Shown one piece after another: positions 10,571-23,134 of a stretch of DNA of 64,000 nt (positions are counted from its first letter, which is position 1; every line of letters begins with the position of its first letter). Source of the DNA: Litoditis marina (Eukaryota; Nematoda; Chromadorea; Rhabditida; Rhabditidae); contig OZ038433.1 of NCBI GenBank assembly GCA_964036275.1, positions 17,614,257 through 17,678,256 on the forward strand. Reading direction: 5' to 3'. The position numbers and the translations under genes were made by a program. The notes under the pieces are model-generated. The model had not been told where the DNA came from. It saw nothing but the letters and a program-made list of their open reading frames with translations, and searched no databases.

Positions 10571-11708
10571 ACAAATCGGGGGGAAATCTGAAAAAAAACT
10601 GTCTAAAGGATAAAATTGATAAAACTAACTAGATATACAGATAGATTGCTACCTGACTAATATATATATATATATATAAATATATGGTATAAGTTGTTAC
10701 CTAACGTGAGTTGTAGTTTGATTTCGATGTGCGTCATAATTTACGAAATTCGACGGAAAAGCTAACTAAACGGGATCGAACTACGAAAATTTTTGCCTCT
10801 ACAAATGGCAAGTAAACTGATTATATTTGGTAAAGAACAGCAATAACATTCGTTAAACGTATTACTTACTTTATAGAACAGCACTGTAATCCAAATAGCA
10901 CAATTTTACTACCATGAAGTCTCCAAGACCAACATAAATCAGAAGATTCACATATAAAAATGGAATGAGATATTGATTATAACGAAGTGAACGCTATCAA
11001 CCACTAACCAGCCAGAACAATAACTTTTATCAAAAGTCCACAATAACAACAACAGATCTTCCACATAAACATAATATTTGTTAACCTTGACGGAAATAAA
11101 ACGATTGAGAACAAATTATGATTTAGATTAAAATGGGAAAACCGGCTTCTTAACACACGTGAAAATGAGCAATGGTGGGCGACAAAAAGAGATCGAAAAC
11201 CATAAATTCATGAGACAGGGGGGAGATTTGAACCATTCTGACATATTTGATACTAACGAAAGTAACAAAAATACACCACCATTATCATGAGGTTTATAAA
11301 TATATTTAGTTTTAATCTTTGGCCTGACAATGGCAATACAACTATTTAAAGTGACTTGAAACCAGCAATACTAAGACCGAAAGTTCACAGGTTTCGAGTT
11401 TTATACAAATTGGGTATGGGCGATACCAGACTAAGATTGAAACCTCACTTAATCTCAACTTCTCCCCTAACTGATCAGTATTTGGAACACAATAGAAAAC
11501 CCGCACTTTCACCGAAATACAAACCGGACAGTTTTTACAAGTGCAAACCTATGATTTAGCGTCTATAATGCGAAATATTGGCAGAGTCTTTCGAATTTGT
11601 AATGGATTGGACAATCATTATCATACAACTTGAGCTATTACCATTACAAAAATATAACAAAGATCAGAATAATCGAACAATAAATAGAGAAAAACCGACT
11701 GTAGCCTC
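10571..11708. other. Gap between the coiled-coil gene and the long HP1-like gene
   Basis: Contains a TA dinucleotide run (10663-10685) and one copy of a TAGTTTGATC-ended repeat (10690-10806). The rest is AT-rich and shows no exon. The open frame at 11356-11559 has no signature. Confidence 0.55.
10690..10806. repeat. TAGTTTGATC-ended repeat, near-identical to 39884-40003
   Basis: About 100 bp match 39884-40003 almost base for base. The inner inverted ends are TTGTAGTTTGAT and ATCGAACTAC. Short pieces with the same inverted ends (GTAGTTTGATC...GATCAAACTAC) recur, for example at 5783-5845, 35694-35745, 51607-51675 and 62188-62222. Confidence 0.75.
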
Positions 11709-14700
11709 CTAATATACGACAATATCCTCCTCTCTCTCCTCCGTCTCTTCTTCCTGATCGTCTTTCTCTTCTTCTTTCTTCCCTTCTTTCCCCTTTTCCT
11801 CTTTCTTATGATAGTGAACTTGTACATGTTTCTCGAAAAACTCGAGTAGCTCCTCTGAGAAGTGGCTCTTTAGGTACGCGTACGGGTACACTTTCTGCTG
11901 GTGGAAATTCCTCTCATCTGGCTGCGTTTCGTTCGCAGCGTACCTGAAATACCCTAATTTCAATACAACACAACATTTTTCCAACTTATAATACTTCTAA
12001 ATATTCTCCTTTTGAGCACAAAGACTCAACTGGACACCAATCTACACTACAATATCATATTTTGTAAACTTCCAGGCTTTGTTTCGATAATGACTTCGAT
12101 AATCGATAATGACAGGAATTCCATACTGTGCCCACTTTTTGATCTCAGGTGATTCTTTGATCTCAAGTTCTCAAGTCACCATAGGAAAGAAAAAAGCCAC
12201 ATTAGACCAGTTACCAGTACAAACACACTTGTATACTGCCCTTGTTGCTTTTCTGACTGAAAATGCGAATAGTAGTTTTGACAGAAACTTTCCCGATAAC
12301 CCCTATATAAAAGAATAAAAGTGGGAAACTACTGAGCAAAGTCTAACTGACGTCCTGATGATGATATTGCTCTCGGCGAGAGAGGACCCTCTCTTCTGAC
12401 TCTCCAGGGTCGGTCCCACCACCACCACCTTCTTTCCCCACGTACCGTCCGAACCGGATTCTGAACACAACAGAATATACCAGTTTTTTTCATGAGAGAT
12501 TGTGCGTTCATCACAGGCCATTCCGAGGCTCAGACTTGAGAAGTTTTCATTATTTTTCTATACCCGGCAAATGTTGTCTTTGTGGAATTTTTCATTTAAT
12601 CACTCGTTTTTGTTAGAAATCGGGATCTTGAACTGCCCTGGTTTCAACGAATTTTACCTCTACTGGCGAAAACTTGCCTTTCCTCCCAGTTTTGTAGTTC
12701 TGTGGTTTTGTAGATTGTTTACTCAGATAAAACGCCTGATTTCAAATCAGTTTTTGTGGACAAGTTTTTTATTATTTCGAAACAAATTACGCAATTTTAC
12801 CAGAACACACGGTTATCGAAGTGGGTAACAGTAACAGAACGGTTTCTAATTCGCCCAAAAGAGTAAACGATATACCAACTAGGAACTAACCATCGAGGTC
12901 GTAAGCGTACGAATCTTCCCAGGTAACCAGTGCTCGGCGTACCGTTCCAGCCTGAAATGAATCGATAACTATCAATTCGACGGGAGGCGCGGGATTCACT
13001 TTATTTAAATAAATCCAGTTATAATTTCTAATTTTAATAAAACTAGGTAGGATAACACTATAGCAATTCTATAGCAAAAGTTTAGCTATTTCTGAGACAA
13101 AATTATTACACTTGACGTATGAAAGAGAAAAAATATCTCAAAATACAAAAAACGCCAGATAATAAACGATATCAAACTCAATCCTATGGGAAAATAAAAC
13201 ACAAAACCATACCTTGGTTGCAACTGTTTCGATCAGTTTCACCCTCTTAATGGGACACTCTGCCTCCCTTTCGTCGGCCGACCCACCTGCAAACACATAT
13301 AGTCAGAGTCATATCTATGTCGACACCGTAATTTGACAATCTTGAGTAAGTAAAGAGCCATTTCTTTATGGAAACGAACAGAATGTCCCTTCCCTCGAAA
13401 AACGAGTCGCTTTTGAAGAACGGTCAAAAATTGGTTGGTCGACGCTGTGTCATCTGTCATTTACTTGAATTGAAAGAAAGAAAACATCTCAGCAAAATCA
13501 CAAAATCAACAGCATCTCGTTTAGTTCAGGTTATTCTAGCAAAATTCACGCAAGTAAAATAAATTCAAAAAAAAAATCTTTCTCCGTATCTTCGTGTATC
13601 GTTGCACATTTTGTGTAGAAAAATACTTATATTTCAATACTTACCATCTGCATTCGGCAAGTGTTCCTTGACCCGTTTGTTCTTGACTGGACCGCGTGGA
13701 TCAGCCTTCGATTTCAGCGAAGAATCAGAAGAACCATGGTCTGCAAAAAAACATTAAAAAAACAGTATGTGGTTTTCTAATGTTCTCTACTTCCTTTGCG
13801 CTTAAAGAAGGACGATCATGTGGTCCAATCCCAACGCTTCAGTCCTTTAAACTGCAATACATTTTTCAATGGCAGTTTAAAGGACCGTCAACACGGGATT
13901 GGTCTACAAAATCGTCCTGCTCCTGCTTTAATACAAATTACAAGTTTCATCACTGGTGTGATCCTCAGTTCAAAACAAGGCAAAGTCGAATTGTTTACAA
14001 TAGTCGGGTCTTGGAGCTCCCAATTCGAAGTTATTGTATGATGCTTAAACATCAAAAACTCAACCATAGCGATGAAAACACAACTCGAACAAAGAAAAGA
14101 AACGACCAGAATTCAAGATGTGTTCAAGAGACTAACCAGCTGGTTTCACAGCAGTAGATGCACCGTTTTTCTCTCCTTTCATTGATTTGAGAGCAGCTGT
14201 CAGAGTTTGATCTTTTGATCTAGGAGAGATTCCCGCCGGATATTGCGAAGAAGAACTCTGAGCTGAAACAACTCATGTCTTGAGTATTCTGTACAAAAAG
14301 ATACACTTCGCATGCTCATCGCCCACAGAATCTGGCGATTGGTCAATATTTGGAAGTCGCAACACAACGTATTCTGTATCACATTTCACATTGTGTACTT
14401 TCATCAAGGTCCCCTATATTTCATCGGGTTGAAAACCGTAAACTTGTCATGCGCATCCTACTAGTCGCGCAATGCTTCTTGAATTATTTTTTTTTCCGAG
14501 AATTAAAGCTAATAAACGCTATAAAAGTTGAATTTCACCACGAAAGTATTGAGAAACACCCCAAATTGAGCGAAATAACCAGAAAACAAAGCCTGAACTC
14601 GAACTACTAACCCATAGAGTGCACAGCAGATGATGTTGTTCCGCCTGCTTCTCTTTTCATTGATTTTCGGGGATCGGCAACAAACGGCGAATTGTTCGAT

Positions 14701-17700
14701 GAGGCAGGCATCCCTATCAAGGATTGCAGATAATTCTGGGCTGGAAAAACACTAGGTTACTTGGCATTTCGCTAAATGTTCCAACGTATTAACGTATATT
14801 TATCATCTAACAAGAATAGCAAAAGCTAACTTTGGCAGCATTGGTCTAAGCAGAAAAAGATTATCTCTCTCTATCTCGAGACTATTCTGACGCAAATAGC
14901 AAATCATCAAGCTTTTCTGCGTGCGTTTAGGCTTCTAACCCATTTTCAAATAATAGACCAATAAGAATAAAGGATGCCCGGCACAGAACATTTTTATAAC
15001 CGTATGGGCGTATGCCCAATTTTCCCAAAACGAAAACGTCATCCTCCACGCTTACTGGCTCGGGATCGATGATTTACATACACCGCCAAGGCCCCTCATA
15101 GAAGGGGGGAGTCGCAAACAAATCCTTGTAAAAAGTAGGGGTCGCGAGCTGTTAACTAACGATTTTCATACAAAATCAGCTATACTCGTACGGAAATTGG
15201 TTGAATATCGCCGTTTGGGGGGGTCGCGACACGAGAAAACACGGAGGAGTCGCGAGAGTTTCGAAGGAATAAGGGGCTCTTGGCGGTGTATGATGATTTA
15301 CACCAACTCCGTATCTATACAGGAAAACCCGACCAATAAAAACATAATTCAACCAAAATACACAAAATTGGGAACTATCCCGAACAACTCACCGAATAGT
15401 CGCAATGCTTCGGGGTCAGCTACATCCTTTTCCGTCGATCTGTTATCCTTCGTCGGTATTCTCGGCTTGAGAGAACTCACAAAAGTAGAACTATGGTCTG
15501 AAAACATTTGAACGTATATCGATTTGAAACACGACGACTTTGTTCGATTTTTCCACACGAGTTGACACGAGTTTGATTTACAGAGGTTTCAAGTTTCGAG
15601 CACTGAACAAATAAGTTTCCGAGCCACTTTGCTACAAAGAGTAGGGGGTCGCAAATAGACGACGTGGAATTGAGTCATGTAACTTTACTTTAATTCATCA
15701 GGTTCGAGAAATGTAAATGTAATTCAGTACACAGTAAAAATGAAACGGAAAAAGTCTCGTCCGAAGTTTGAACTAACTAACCGATTCGCTCAACCTCCAC
15801 CGTAGTAGATGGTCTATTCTCCTCTCTTTGCATCGAATTCGAATTACCAGGAATCGGACCACTGGGAACATCTTTCGACTTGGAAGAGCCTACAGCCGAC
15901 GCATAATGAGCTGAAAATTTTCAGTGTAATTATGTAATATACCCGCAAGGTTTCCTCAATGGTCCTAAAATCTGGCAAGTTCCGTCGGAATTGTCATTTT
16001 CACTTCAGCCAGCGCTGATTTTGTAAGAAATTCCTTCGTATTCAACTTGGTACTTTTTCCAGTGGCCGTATTCACCAATCCTCGGGACGCTAAAATACCT
16101 CCCGCGGGAAGGTAGAGCACGAAAATAGCGTGCTGGTGAGGAGGGTCCAGAGGCGCGGGAAGCTTTTTTACCTTCCCGGGATCTTGGTGAATATGGCCAC
16201 AGGAATCAATAAGATATCCAATCCACACTTCAAATTCAGTGTCAACTAAACTATTATTCATACAGTCGAATCTTTGGTTGAATAAACGAATAAAAACTAT
16301 ATTATTCAGATTGCTCCAACCCACCCAACAGTTGTTCAGCAGCTGATGGCCTGTTCTCGGGAGCACTCGACACTTCTCTCGGCTTCGAAGAAGAACAGCC
16401 GACCGCCGCCGAATTATGGGCTGGAAAATAATATAAACAGCTATATTTCAAAATTCCTTTCAAAACAGAGACAATTTTTCGGTACATGAGATTATAACTG
16501 CAACTGTCGAGAAAAGGAGAAGCAATTTTACGAATACTTCAAAAGGTCCACGTCTTCTATGTTGCGTTCATGTACGTTTTTGGAATTACGAGTGGTCCAG
16601 ACTTGAATAAATGAAAATATGAATGGCCCAAACAGCCAGAAACTATGCATAATGGCGTACGTAACAATTTTCTACACCGTTTTCTCAAATAACTAACCAA
16701 ATAGTTGCAATGCAGCCTCTGTTATGTCCATTTCCTTGATAGATTTCACACTGGATCCAGTTGGCACACCGCTCGATTTCGAGCAGCCTGCACCCAAAGA
16801 ATTCTGTGCTGAAAATTAAAACGTTGGAATATGTGTTGAGTTAAATTTTGAATTGCCTTTGATTCCTTTCATTCATGTACACGGTACTCAAACTCCAGTA
16901 AAGTTGTCCGAATAGCCGAAAAAATCAGAAAATCTACGTTTTCGACGAAAACAAGAGGAAACGGTCACCTTTTCATACAGAATCATTAATTTTCACATGT
17001 TTGAATCTAAAAACGGACTACATTTTGTCGAATGTCGAACCTTACTGGTGCATGACGGTGCATGAGTCAGGGTCAGCATGACGGTGCACTGCTTTCTCTC
17101 AACTGGTCCAACCGACAAAGTTGCAAAATTAGCTAACACGTAGAGTCAGGTAGAAAACACAACAAAACACATGACAAGGGGAAAACAGCTTCTTCTAAAA
17201 TCATAGGTAAAATACGCCGTCGAAATGGCGCTGACCCATGCTCATTTTTGGCCGTTTTCTGAAACTTACGCTCATTTTTTGGAGCGAAAATTGTTCGAAA
17301 CTAGTTAGAAGGGAAGTAATCACTTTTTCAGGGGTATCATGCCGGTTTTTAAGGTTACGCACGTTCATTTTAGTTGCACTGGCATTGTACTATTTCACCT
17401 ATGTCTAAAATTGAGAGGAGAACTAACCAATTTGTTGCACTGCAGGTGTGTTCGCCTTTCTTTTGATCGATTTGCTATCCGGCGAATTTGTCACAGATCT
17501 CGACTTCGAAAAGTCCACAAATGAAGAGTCTCGCCCTGGAAGAGAAATAGTTAAAGTGATTATTCACGTTATTTGCTTGAATTCGTCAGTCATAATCATG
17601 TATCTTATGTTTTTTAATCAAAGAACGTAGTGAGTTTTCGAAAAAGCAAATAATACAGTTATCATAGATCATGACCAAATTAACCAAACTGTAAACACTT

Positions 17701-17863
17701 TGACAAAGCAAAACTTAGTTTACTTGCTCGAGCAAGTGCGAACGCTCGCATGAAATTATATCAGTAGAAATTTATGTTTAAAACAGGGCAGCACACAAAC
17801 TACACAATTTGAATAAGACATACGTGACACACCCTCGTCCCTCGAAAAATAGGATTTCGGCAT
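11709..17863 (-). CDS. HP1-like chromodomain/chromoshadow protein with an exon-array hinge, 13 exons, 472 aa
   Basis: Exons: 17863-17824, 17535-17428, 16808-16698, 16420-16325, 15910-15782, 15497-15393, 14740-14612, 14262-14137, 13740-13645, 13286-13213, 12951-12891, 12460-12352 and 11943-11709. All phases close to a TAG stop. Residues 14-313 come from eight phase-1 exons encoding Ser/Lys-rich modules of 32-43 aa, most beginning (A/D)(H/Q)xS. Residues about 325-358 read like a chromodomain core (RVKLIETVATK, then RRALVTWEDSYAYDLD). Residues about 365-440 resemble a chromoshadow domain (KKVVVVGP at the start, YPYAYLKSHFSEELLEFFEK at the end), followed by a Lys/Glu-rich tail of about 33 aa. It aligns along its C-terminal half with the 119-aa paralogue at 20.7-23.1 kb, sharing exon phases. 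HP1 proteins bind methylated H3K9 and dimerise through the shadow domain in heterochromatin. Divergence is high, so the histone-reading role is inferred. No named orthologue. Confidence 0.75.
13802..13931. mobile_element. TTAA-flanked MITE (AGAAGGACGATCATGTGG ends), in an intron of the long HP1-like gene
   Basis: TTAA at 13802-13805 and 13928-13931, terminal inverted repeats AGAAGGACGAT / ATCGTCCTGCTCC, and inner inverted repeat CAGTCCTTTAAACTGCA. Other copies: 37209-37333, 49729-49852 and the nested pair at 57904-58149. Confidence 0.8.
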
Positions 17864-18500
17864 CTTCTTGCCTTCACGACAAGTCGGCTACAAGTTATAA
17901 CACGACCTGCAAACCTGCAATCAAAGTTTGACATTACTTAACTTCAGTTCATATCTCAATGAACAGATTATTTCGAATAACTAGCTCCCTAAAATCAGCA
18001 ACAAACTGCCTAATGTTTTCAAACGAAAAAGTTTTTGCGATTACTTATTTATTCCAATAAATCAGAAGTTTACATACTACCCACACTACAATTGAGAAGG
18101 CTGCTGCATGCATCGCAAATAATACATACAAATCGGGGGAACCGATAACAATAACGTAGTTGAAGAAAAATAAAAACTTTAAAATTTTTTAATTCGAAGC
18201 GATTCGATTTTTCCTAAACGCATAACTCAAACTACTGCCGCTAAACACAGCATCACCGGTTGTAACTTTGTTTCATGCGTTGGTTAAAATACGCTCAACA
18301 TACTTTCATTCCTCAAAAACCTCATAAAAATAAGGAATGCCGGATGCAACATAACAGGGCAGAAACCCACCAACTAGTAACATGAAAGAACATGCTACTT
18401 TCGAAATAAATCTTTATTTAAAGTATTAAAATGAGAAAAAAAAACGGAGAACAGATGAGATCTGATACATCATAATGACGATGAAACTGAAATGAAATTA

Positions 18501-18853
18501 GTAAAAAGTGGGGGAACCAACAAATGTGTGAGTTGTGTTTGGTTTGACCTCTATATCAGCAAAAAGTGAACGATACGAAGTGCTGTTATACTGTAGCAGA
18601 AGTATTCTGCAGAAATAGAACAATACCAATGTTGCACAGTGGTTCACGAAACCCGCATAACATTTCGTAAATTGCCGAAGGGTATTTCATGTGTACTTCA
18701 ATGACATGCGTGCGTTGTGAACCACTGTGCAACATTGGTACCTGCAGAATACTTCTGCTACAGTATCACAGCAATTCGTATCTTTCACTTTTTGCTGATA
18801 TAGAGGTCAAACCAAACACAACTCACACATTTGTTGGTTCCCCCACTTTTTAC
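18501..18853. mobile_element. Long palindromic MITE, TA-flanked
   Basis: Arms of about 150 bp, GTAAAAAGTGGGGGAACC at the left and its inverse at the right, stay paired almost to the centre (CAATGTTGCACAGTGGTTCA on both arms). TA at 18499-18500 and 18854-18855. The left arm has about a 10-bp insertion near 18610. No ORF. Confidence 0.9.
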
Positions 18854-19089
18854 TAATTGTTCTCTTTTTGCTAGTTGTACTCCTACAACTTCTCATGTTG
18901 CCTATTCACAGAGTGGATCTTGTGAACTCAATATATTATTATGGAAATCTTAGTTTTGTGTGTGCACCAAGCCGAAAGCAGACCATAAAATTGCTGGTGT
19001 TGTAATATAACGCAAGTTACTGGCTCTGTGACTATCAACAACTGAACAAACACGCTAAACGTTCCGATTGACATGTACACCGCTTTTAG

Positions 19090-20130
19090 CGGCGGTGAGC
19101 GAACGGGATTGGCGCCATTGACAAATCTACAATTAGAGACACCAAATCACTCACAATATAGCCATTATTTCCGATACCACATCAAAAACCTTCATGTTGA
19201 AACTCTCTTGTTTTTCGTTCCAGCGCCAATGGGCACACGCGTCTGGCGCCAGAACAAAACGAAATTTTCTAGATTTTTGAGCTACCAGTACACACTACAT
19301 GTGTCAATTACTGAATGGAGCAATATTCAAACTATTCAATTTTCAGTTTCGTGTGTTTTTGTTTTGGCGCCAATGGGCGTCTGTTCCGAGCCAGAAGATA
19401 AAATTCGATTTTGAATTTGTTGATCTATATTTCACATTGGAATATTCAATATCTGTTAACTTGAAACAGTTTGATTGACGATAACTGATATTTTTCCAAC
19501 TTTGGCGCCAGCGCACAGTGCCAACAGAACTTTTTTGATTTTTAGACTGAGCATCTTACTTGCCATGTGATAGTTTAGTGTACCGACATTCAGACGATTC
19601 CATTGAAGCTGTCGTGAGTTTGGGTTTTAGCGCCATTTGGCGCTTGGTCCGAGCGTCAGAAGAAAAATTTCAGTTTTGGGAAAAGACATTCACACTTTTC
19701 ACCAAATTATTCAATTTCTATTAGTGTTCAACATTTTAGTTGACGATAAATAGTGTTTTGCCGTTTTTGGCGCCAGCGCCGGGCGCCAATGATGATGTAT
19801 TCATTTTATATTTGGCCCGACGGGCTAACTTTTGCATTATAACTCGTGTTTCAAATTTCAGCTAAATCGGTTCGGTAGTTTTTCCAATAGTGGTTTTTGA
19901 CGCCTATTGGCGCCCGGCGCCAATGAGGGGCTATACATGTCATATTTGGCGCGACGTGCTAAATTTTGCATTAGAACGCATGTTTCGAAATTCAGCCAAA
20001 TTGGTTCAGTAGTTTTTCCACTACGATGCGGACAGAATTCCGTGAGGGAGGAGCGACGAGGGACGAATTACGGCGGAACTTTTCAACAACGACACGAAAC
20101 CATAACTCAGGCGAAAATAATCCGATTTGG
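19090..20130. repeat. Degenerate repeat region with about ten GGCGCC/GGCGCCAATG motifs
   Basis: TTGGCGCCA or GGCGCCAATG recurs between 19098 and 19950 in otherwise AT-rich DNA. Two units of about 85 bp (from about 19803 and about 19935) match each other and share GCTAAATCGGTTCGGTAGTT / GCCAAATTGGTTCAGTAGTT. The repeats look diverged and roughly tandem, with a period of about 130 bp where visible. No gene recognised. Confidence 0.6.
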
Positions 20131-20712
20131 CTGAAATTTTCAGACAATGTTCAACTCGTGATTCTCTAACGTTCTCTTCTTTTAGTTTTCAAAAAACGAT
20201 TATATTTGAAGCTTTTTGTTAATTAAAAGGAGAAAAAAAACGAGGCCGCAATGGCCAAACCAAAGACAACTCACGCAGAGCGCTTCGCGCTCCGCGCGAT
20301 AAGAAAATGAACAAAATGAGTATCGTAGTCTCAAAGTTTAAATTAAATTCCTACTTCACAGCTAGATAAAAGTTGTGAGTATTACCCTCAACTTTAAAAC
20401 CGAAAATTCGTGCTCGATCAAAAAAGTGATACCTAGCTGTGAAGTAAAGTACCATATTATAGGCAAAAAAGTTCCTAAAACACAGGCAGGCAACTTGAAA
20501 TGATACTCGTGTGTCCTTTCATTAAATGATGATTTGTCAGCAAAATAAACAAAATTGGCAACTGTTAAAAAGGCAAACAAGTGGCAGTTAACATTCAAAA
20601 AGGAAGAGATCTAGAAAGTAATCCAAAATAATCAAATCAATGCATATTAAACAGTTTAGAACATAATATAGAGTTAAATGGGTCGAAGAATCGGAAAATC
20701 ACCAGTTTGAAA

Positions 20713-23134
20713 TCACATTTCAATCTGTTTCTCGAAATATTCGAACAATTCGCAGGGATACATCTGCTTGACCTTCGAGTAAAGCATCAACTCGACCACG
20801 GGGTCATGGGAAGGGTCGTCATTAAACAGCCTGAACAGGAGGAGAAAAATGAATATTCTAGGAAATAGTCTTTTTTAAATGTGAAACAGTATGATTGAAA
20901 TAGTCAAATATTTTCGGATTTGACGGAAAGAGCCGGTTTTCGAGTTTTTCTGGCTACTCGCTCCCGAACAACTTTACTGGAGGGTGGACACAAATACCAG
21001 TAAAGTTCGACTACTGAACAATTCATATTTTTGCCTAGAAAATGAGTGTAGTCACTGAACAGCCTGAACAAGAAAACTAAGACGCGTAATGCCGAACTAT
21101 TTCACAAGACTAGATTAAAATATGACGGAGACTATGTAGCAAATGTAGGGCGACATTGTGGAATGAAGTCACAAGTTTTCCTTCAAAGTCACAAGTTTGA
21201 AAAACGTTCATTTCAGTGCAACTATGACAATCCACTTCGCAAAAATATCATGTTTTACACCAATATGTTGGATTCGTGCGCAGATCAGTCATCTACTATA
21301 ACAAATATCCGTTAACAAAAAAGTACTCTGTATCAAACATCAACCAGCTCAGACTCAGAAAGCAGATTTTATGAAGTTTGGGTTTTTTATTAGTCTCTCT
21401 GACTCTCTGTTAAGTCGAATAATCTTACTACAGTAGTTATACGATGAAATCATAATGATTATAGGTCCCATACTCCGCACTCTCAACGCCGGTATCAAAC
21501 CCTACCACCACACACAATCCCAAACTTCCACTCGGACTTTAAATAAGAATTTAAACTTTGAACTCACTTCCAGACTACAAACTCCATTTTGTGCAGGTCC
21601 TTTCCCTGTTTGTTTTTGTCCGTGTCCGCGGGTCCAGCGACAACCACCTTACGAGACCAGTCAGCGGCTAACTCGGCTGAAAATCAAAATAAACGTATGA
21701 TTCAAGTCTCATTTAAAAAGTAAACTTACTGTTATAGGCATAGCATACGCCTTATGTTTCTAGTTTCTACACAACAGTGAGACCCGATATTGGTTCGGAA
21801 TAAACCAGTTTTACCATTAAAATACGTAAAAAATTTCATTTTTTTTCATCAGAATGTTTGTCAATATTCGTAGAAAAGCCGTGATTCATGTTTATGCTCG
21901 GAAACATCGAACATGTTGTCCATGTTAATCTTTGTTCGGTCACTTTCAGCTACTTTGGGGTGGGGGCGTGGGAGAAATGATCAACGCTTGTAGAACTCGA
22001 TGTATTTTGATCGAGATAAGATACGTCATACCCCAGTCCCGCTATAGTTGAAATGCAGAACTTCCAACTAGCTAGTCGCGATACAGAAAGGTGATTACAA
22101 ACTAGCTTTGGAACACTGGGGGAAAAACCGAAAACATACCAGAAATTTCGTTCTCCGAAACGTAAGAAGGTGCCCAATCGACGAGGAATTGCTTCTCGAT
22201 TTTACCCTGAAATTTGATATCTGTCAGCGCTCAAAGTCTTAGACTCTTAGAGACCTTCACTAGCAGAGGGCCACTCTTCATCCAAAAAATAGCTTTGTTT
22301 TTCCATTTCGCAATTGGGAAAGCTTATCTCTCTGCATTTTTCATCGAACAGGGAGAAGAAAGAGGTGAAAAACAAGCTATTTTTATGTGGAATATGGAAA
22401 AATGTTGATTCAACACATTAAATTTGATACATTTAAATAGAAAAACGTGTTCCCTTTCGAGGAATAGTCAGACCCTTCTGGTTGGTCACATAGGTGTATG
22501 ATTTTTGACACAGAATAATAACGTATCGTCTACCATCGAGGCATATGAGTCATTCAAAATTAAAAGTCATTAAAGTAAAAGTCATTCCAAAGTAAAAGTC
22601 ATTAATTCATTTTTAGTCAGGATTTGAAAACTACGAAAATTTTCGGAAACTTCATTTTTGATTGTCAACTGTTTCTGTACCTAACGACTTTTACTTTCGA
22701 ATGACTTTTACTTTAATGACTTTCAATATTGAATGACTTATTCTGGTTGCCGAACGGGTATTGTGCAATTGTGTGTGAAAATGTCTGGAAAAAGGATAGT
22801 TATAGTTCACACCATTCCTACTGAGACTCTTACAGTAACCTCACAAACTTTTCGAAGGCTGATGTGAAGCTGAATGCTGAAAATTGAGTTAATCAAAAAT
22901 CCTCTCGTATATTAACTGTACTTGAGAAGGAGAGTGAGGTGCGAAAATCCTCCACCTTTCCGATCAAAAGTAAGTGAGAAAAGCGGCTTGAAAGTTTCGA
23001 AATCATACTGTAGGAGTCTCAGTAGGAATGAAAAATATTATACCATTACGAAGGATTCTAAAACGTACCTTGTGTTGAACTTCTTTCACTCCAATGACCT
23101 TTCGAACAGCGAAGCTTTCGTCTGCTTTTCCCAT
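20713..23134 (-). CDS. Minimal HP1-like chromodomain-chromoshadow protein, 4 exons, 119 aa
   Basis: Exons 23134-23069, 22206-22140, 21676-21568 and 20830-20713 (66+67+109+118 nt) join in phase to TGA. Residues 8-51 fit a chromodomain, with FAVRKVIGVKEV, then KQFLVDWAPSYVSENEIS and the short helix AELAADW. From residue 53 the chromoshadow domain follows with almost no hinge: SRKVVVAGPADTD, KMEFVVWK, then MYPCELFEYFEKQIEM at the C-terminus, comparable to the CPQxVIxFYEERL end of HP1 shadow domains. Classical HP1 proteins are about 180-200 aa. Start ATG lies 5 nt inside an exon whose acceptor is TTTTCCAG, so a 5' UTR exon is likely; an open exon-like stretch at 24287-24172 with a GTTGGT donor could be that, but its frame does not join. 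Divergent to ANKLE2. The likely role is chromatin binding; partners are unknown. Confidence 0.72.
22547..22751. mobile_element. AAAGTCATT-word hairpin MITE, copy 2
   Basis: Same iterated AAAAGTCATT inverted repeat as 2425-2641, ending TGACTTATTCTGGTTGCC. No clear flanking duplication was found at this copy. In the intron between exons 1 and 2 of the short HP1-like gene. Confidence 0.8.
22812..23036. mobile_element. Inverted-repeat element (CATTCCTACTGAGACTC ends)
   Basis: CATTCCTACTGAGACTCTTA at the left is inverted at the right as GTAGGAGTCTCAGTAGGAATG. A related copy is at about 35116-35283. It abuts the first coding exon of the short HP1-like gene (23069). Confidence 0.7.

Larger units (their letters stand above)
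17864..20712. other. Gap between the two HP1-like genes
   Basis: Holds a 353-bp near-perfect palindromic element (18501-18853) and a region of about 1 kb dotted with GGCGCC motifs (19090-20130). The strong open frame at 19073-19414 lies within the GGCGCC region and has no family signature. No exon was recognised. Confidence 0.6.

Noticed and set aside
19073..19414. 113-aa open frame as a gene
   Set aside because: Lies in the GGCGCC repeat region, lacks splice or family support, and repeated DNA phrases explain the frame.
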